Below the pieces are notes generated by a model. The model did no database searches. It was not told the DNA's origin and saw only the letters and a program-made list of their open reading frames with translations. Made by a program: the position numbers and the translations under genes. A stretch of DNA of 64,000 bases from Nocardioides sp. LHD-245 (GTDB taxonomy: Bacteria; Actinomycetota; Actinomycetes; Propionibacteriales; Nocardioidaceae): the NCBI RefSeq assembly GCF_030929495.1, contig NZ_JAVFWN010000005.1, positions 1-64,000 on the forward strand, in the 5' to 3' direction. The stretch's first letter is position 1, and the number at the start of each line of letters is the position of its first letter. This document shows, piece after piece, positions 62,848-64,000 of the stretch.

Positions 62848-63537
62848 ATGTCCTCCGCCAGCGTTCCGGCCGCCAGCGTTCCGGCCGCCCCCGCCCGGCC
62901 CAGTCGCCGCCGGCTCCCCGCCCAGGCCCGGTCCCGGGAGCGGGTGGAGCGGATCCTCGACGCCGCTGCGCGCCTCGTCGTGTCCAACGGCGTCGACGGC
63001 CTGACGACACGCTCGATCGCCGAGGCCGCCGAGCTGCCCGTAGCCTCCCTCTACCAGTACTTCGCCGACAAGGAGGCCGTCCTGCTCGCGCTCTGCGAGC
63101 GCGACATGGCCGAGATGGACGACCGCGTCGCGACCGATCTCGCCCTGCTCGCCGACCCGGCCAACCCCGCCGAGCTGACCATCGCGAGCATGGTCGAGAC
63201 CGCGATGCGCGCCTTCGTCACCGTCTACCACCGCCGTCCCGCGTTCATGCAGATCTGGATGCGCGGCCGGGCCAACGTCGCGATCTACGACTACGGGCGC
63301 CACCACAACCGCCGGATCGCCGCCAACCTGCTCGCCTTCGGTCTCGGCGCCGGACTGCTCGGCACCGACCGGTACGACGACGACGAGATGACCGCCATCG
63401 CCGAGCTCGCCGTCGAGGTCGGCGACAGCGCCTTCCAGCTCGCCTTCGAGCATGACCCGCGCGGCGACGAGTTCCTGATCAGCCAGGCCATCGCCCTCGT
63501 CTCCGGCTACCTCGAGCGCGTCACGAGCGGCCGGTGA
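62848..63537 (+). CDS. TetR-family transcriptional regulator
   Basis: A 229-residue TetR protein with an Ala/Pro-rich leader, then the DNA-binding domain RVERILDAAARLVVSNGVDG ... LTTRSIAEAAELPVASLYQY. The ligand domain is typical of regulators of amine or multidrug genes. It overlaps the aldolase start as GTGA and is divergent from the amine oxidase, which it likely controls. Confidence 0.92.
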   Translation: MSSASVPAASVPAAPARPSRRRLPAQARSRERVERILDAAARLVVSNGVDGLTTRSIAEAAELPVASLYQYFADKEAVLLALCERDMAEMDDRVATDLALLADPANPAELTIASMVETAMRAFVTVYHRRPAFMQIWMRGRANVAIYDYGRHHNRRIAANLLAFGLGAGLLGTDRYDDDEMTAIAELAVEVGDSAFQLAFEHDPRGDEFLISQAIALVSGYLERVTSGR

Positions 63538-64000
63538 GCGAGACCCCCGCCGTCGACCTGCGCGGCGGGGTCGCCGCCGCCGCGCGCCGCCTGGCCGATG
63601 CCGGCCTGCTCGTCGGCACCGCGGGCAACGTGTCGGCCCGAGTGGCCGACCGGGTCGCGATCACCGCGACCGGGGTCGCGCTCGGCGCCTGCACGGCCGA
63701 CGACGTCACCGTCGTGTCCCTCGACGGCGAGGTGATCGCGGGGACACTAGAGCCGACCAGCGAGCTCTCGCTCCACCTCGGCGTCTACGCCGACTCCCCC
63801 GCCGCCGCGGTCGTGCACACGCACGCACCCTTCGCCACGGCCCTCGCCTGCGTGCTCGACGCGCTGCCCGTGCTCCACTACCAGCAGCTCGCCCTCGGCG
63901 GCGAGATCCGCGTGGCGCCGTACGCGACCTTCGGGACCCCGGAGCTCGCGGCCCACGTGCGTGCCGCGCTGGAGGGGCGCGGCGCCGCGCTGCTCGCCAA
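63534..64000 (+). CDS. Class II aldolase/adducin family protein (partial, right edge)
   Basis: The first 155 residues of a class II aldolase-type protein: GTAGNVSARV (phosphate-loop type), PTSELSLHLGVY, and the zinc-binding VVHTHAPFATALA, with the C-terminal part cut by the window edge. Members cleave sugar phosphates (L-fuculose phosphate, ribulose phosphate) or act in methionine salvage. GTG at 63534 overlaps the TetR stop codon. The substrate cannot be assigned. Confidence 0.88.
   Translation, partial: MSETPAVDLRGGVAAAARRLADAGLLVGTAGNVSARVADRVAITATGVALGACTADDVTVVSLDGEVIAGTLEPTSELSLHLGVYADSPAAAVVHTHAPFATALACVLDALPVLHYQQLALGGEIRVAPYATFGTPELAAHVRAALEGRGAALLA

Overview
The window is very GC-rich DNA with GC-rich third codon positions, tightly packed genes, and many GTG starts that overlap the previous stop codon as GTGA or ATGA. 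The gene content points to a soil-type actinomycete: an IdeR/DmdR-type iron box, an actinobacterial LexA box, a DUF222/HNH (13E12-type) gene, an MprAB-like two-component system, a Holin-X-type protein and a desferrioxamine locus. A member of the Nocardioidaceae fits best, but the genus is an inference. I saw no rRNA, tRNA or CRISPR array.

Layout. Bases 1-248 are the tail of an IS30-type transposase, followed by a NarK-type nitrate/nitrite carrier. Bases 2070-13020 hold a ketone-catabolism locus. Its minus-strand operon encodes two HyuA-like subunits, a HyuB-like subunit and a small CxxC subunit, the composition of the acetophenone carboxylase core. An unknown protein and a zinc alcohol dehydrogenase follow, and an AcoR-like GAF/FIS regulator is divergent. 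Bases 13051-20740 form a desferrioxamine-type siderophore operon under an iron box: desA, desB, a fused desC-desD, a frameshifted penicillin acylase and a second acetyltransferase. Bases 20987-25214 are an acetate module (DUF485, ActP, Acs) with a CRP/GlxR-like site and a striking inverted repeat. A repeat cluster, a flavin-type oxidoreductase, NhaA, Holin-X, a fructosamine-kinase relative, a Nudix hydrolase, an MprAB-like system and a lipoprotein follow.

Bases 32085-44783 look like one catabolic island. A five-gene peptide ABC transporter feeds a four-gene operon (DUF917, HyuA, M14 carboxypeptidase relative, proline-iminopeptidase-like hydrolase), with a PucR-type regulator between them. Bases 44858-50534 carry pabB and pabA cotranscribed with a VapBC toxin-antitoxin pair, then a transglutaminase-like gene with a second PIN/RHH pair, then a fused PhzE-type chorismate amidotransferase.

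Bases 50742-58268 hold the most intriguing locus: a TPR-CHAT caspase-like protein divergent from a subtilase that lacks a signal peptide, then an ECF-type sigma factor with a coupled accessory protein, divergent from an unknown gene and a minimal LuxR-type HTH protein. An SOS-box-controlled DUF222/HNH endonuclease gene sits in the middle of this cassette. The right end holds MarR, secreted and membrane proteins, an MFS transporter, a Tat-type flavin amine oxidase, and a TetR gene overlapping a class II aldolase that runs off the window.
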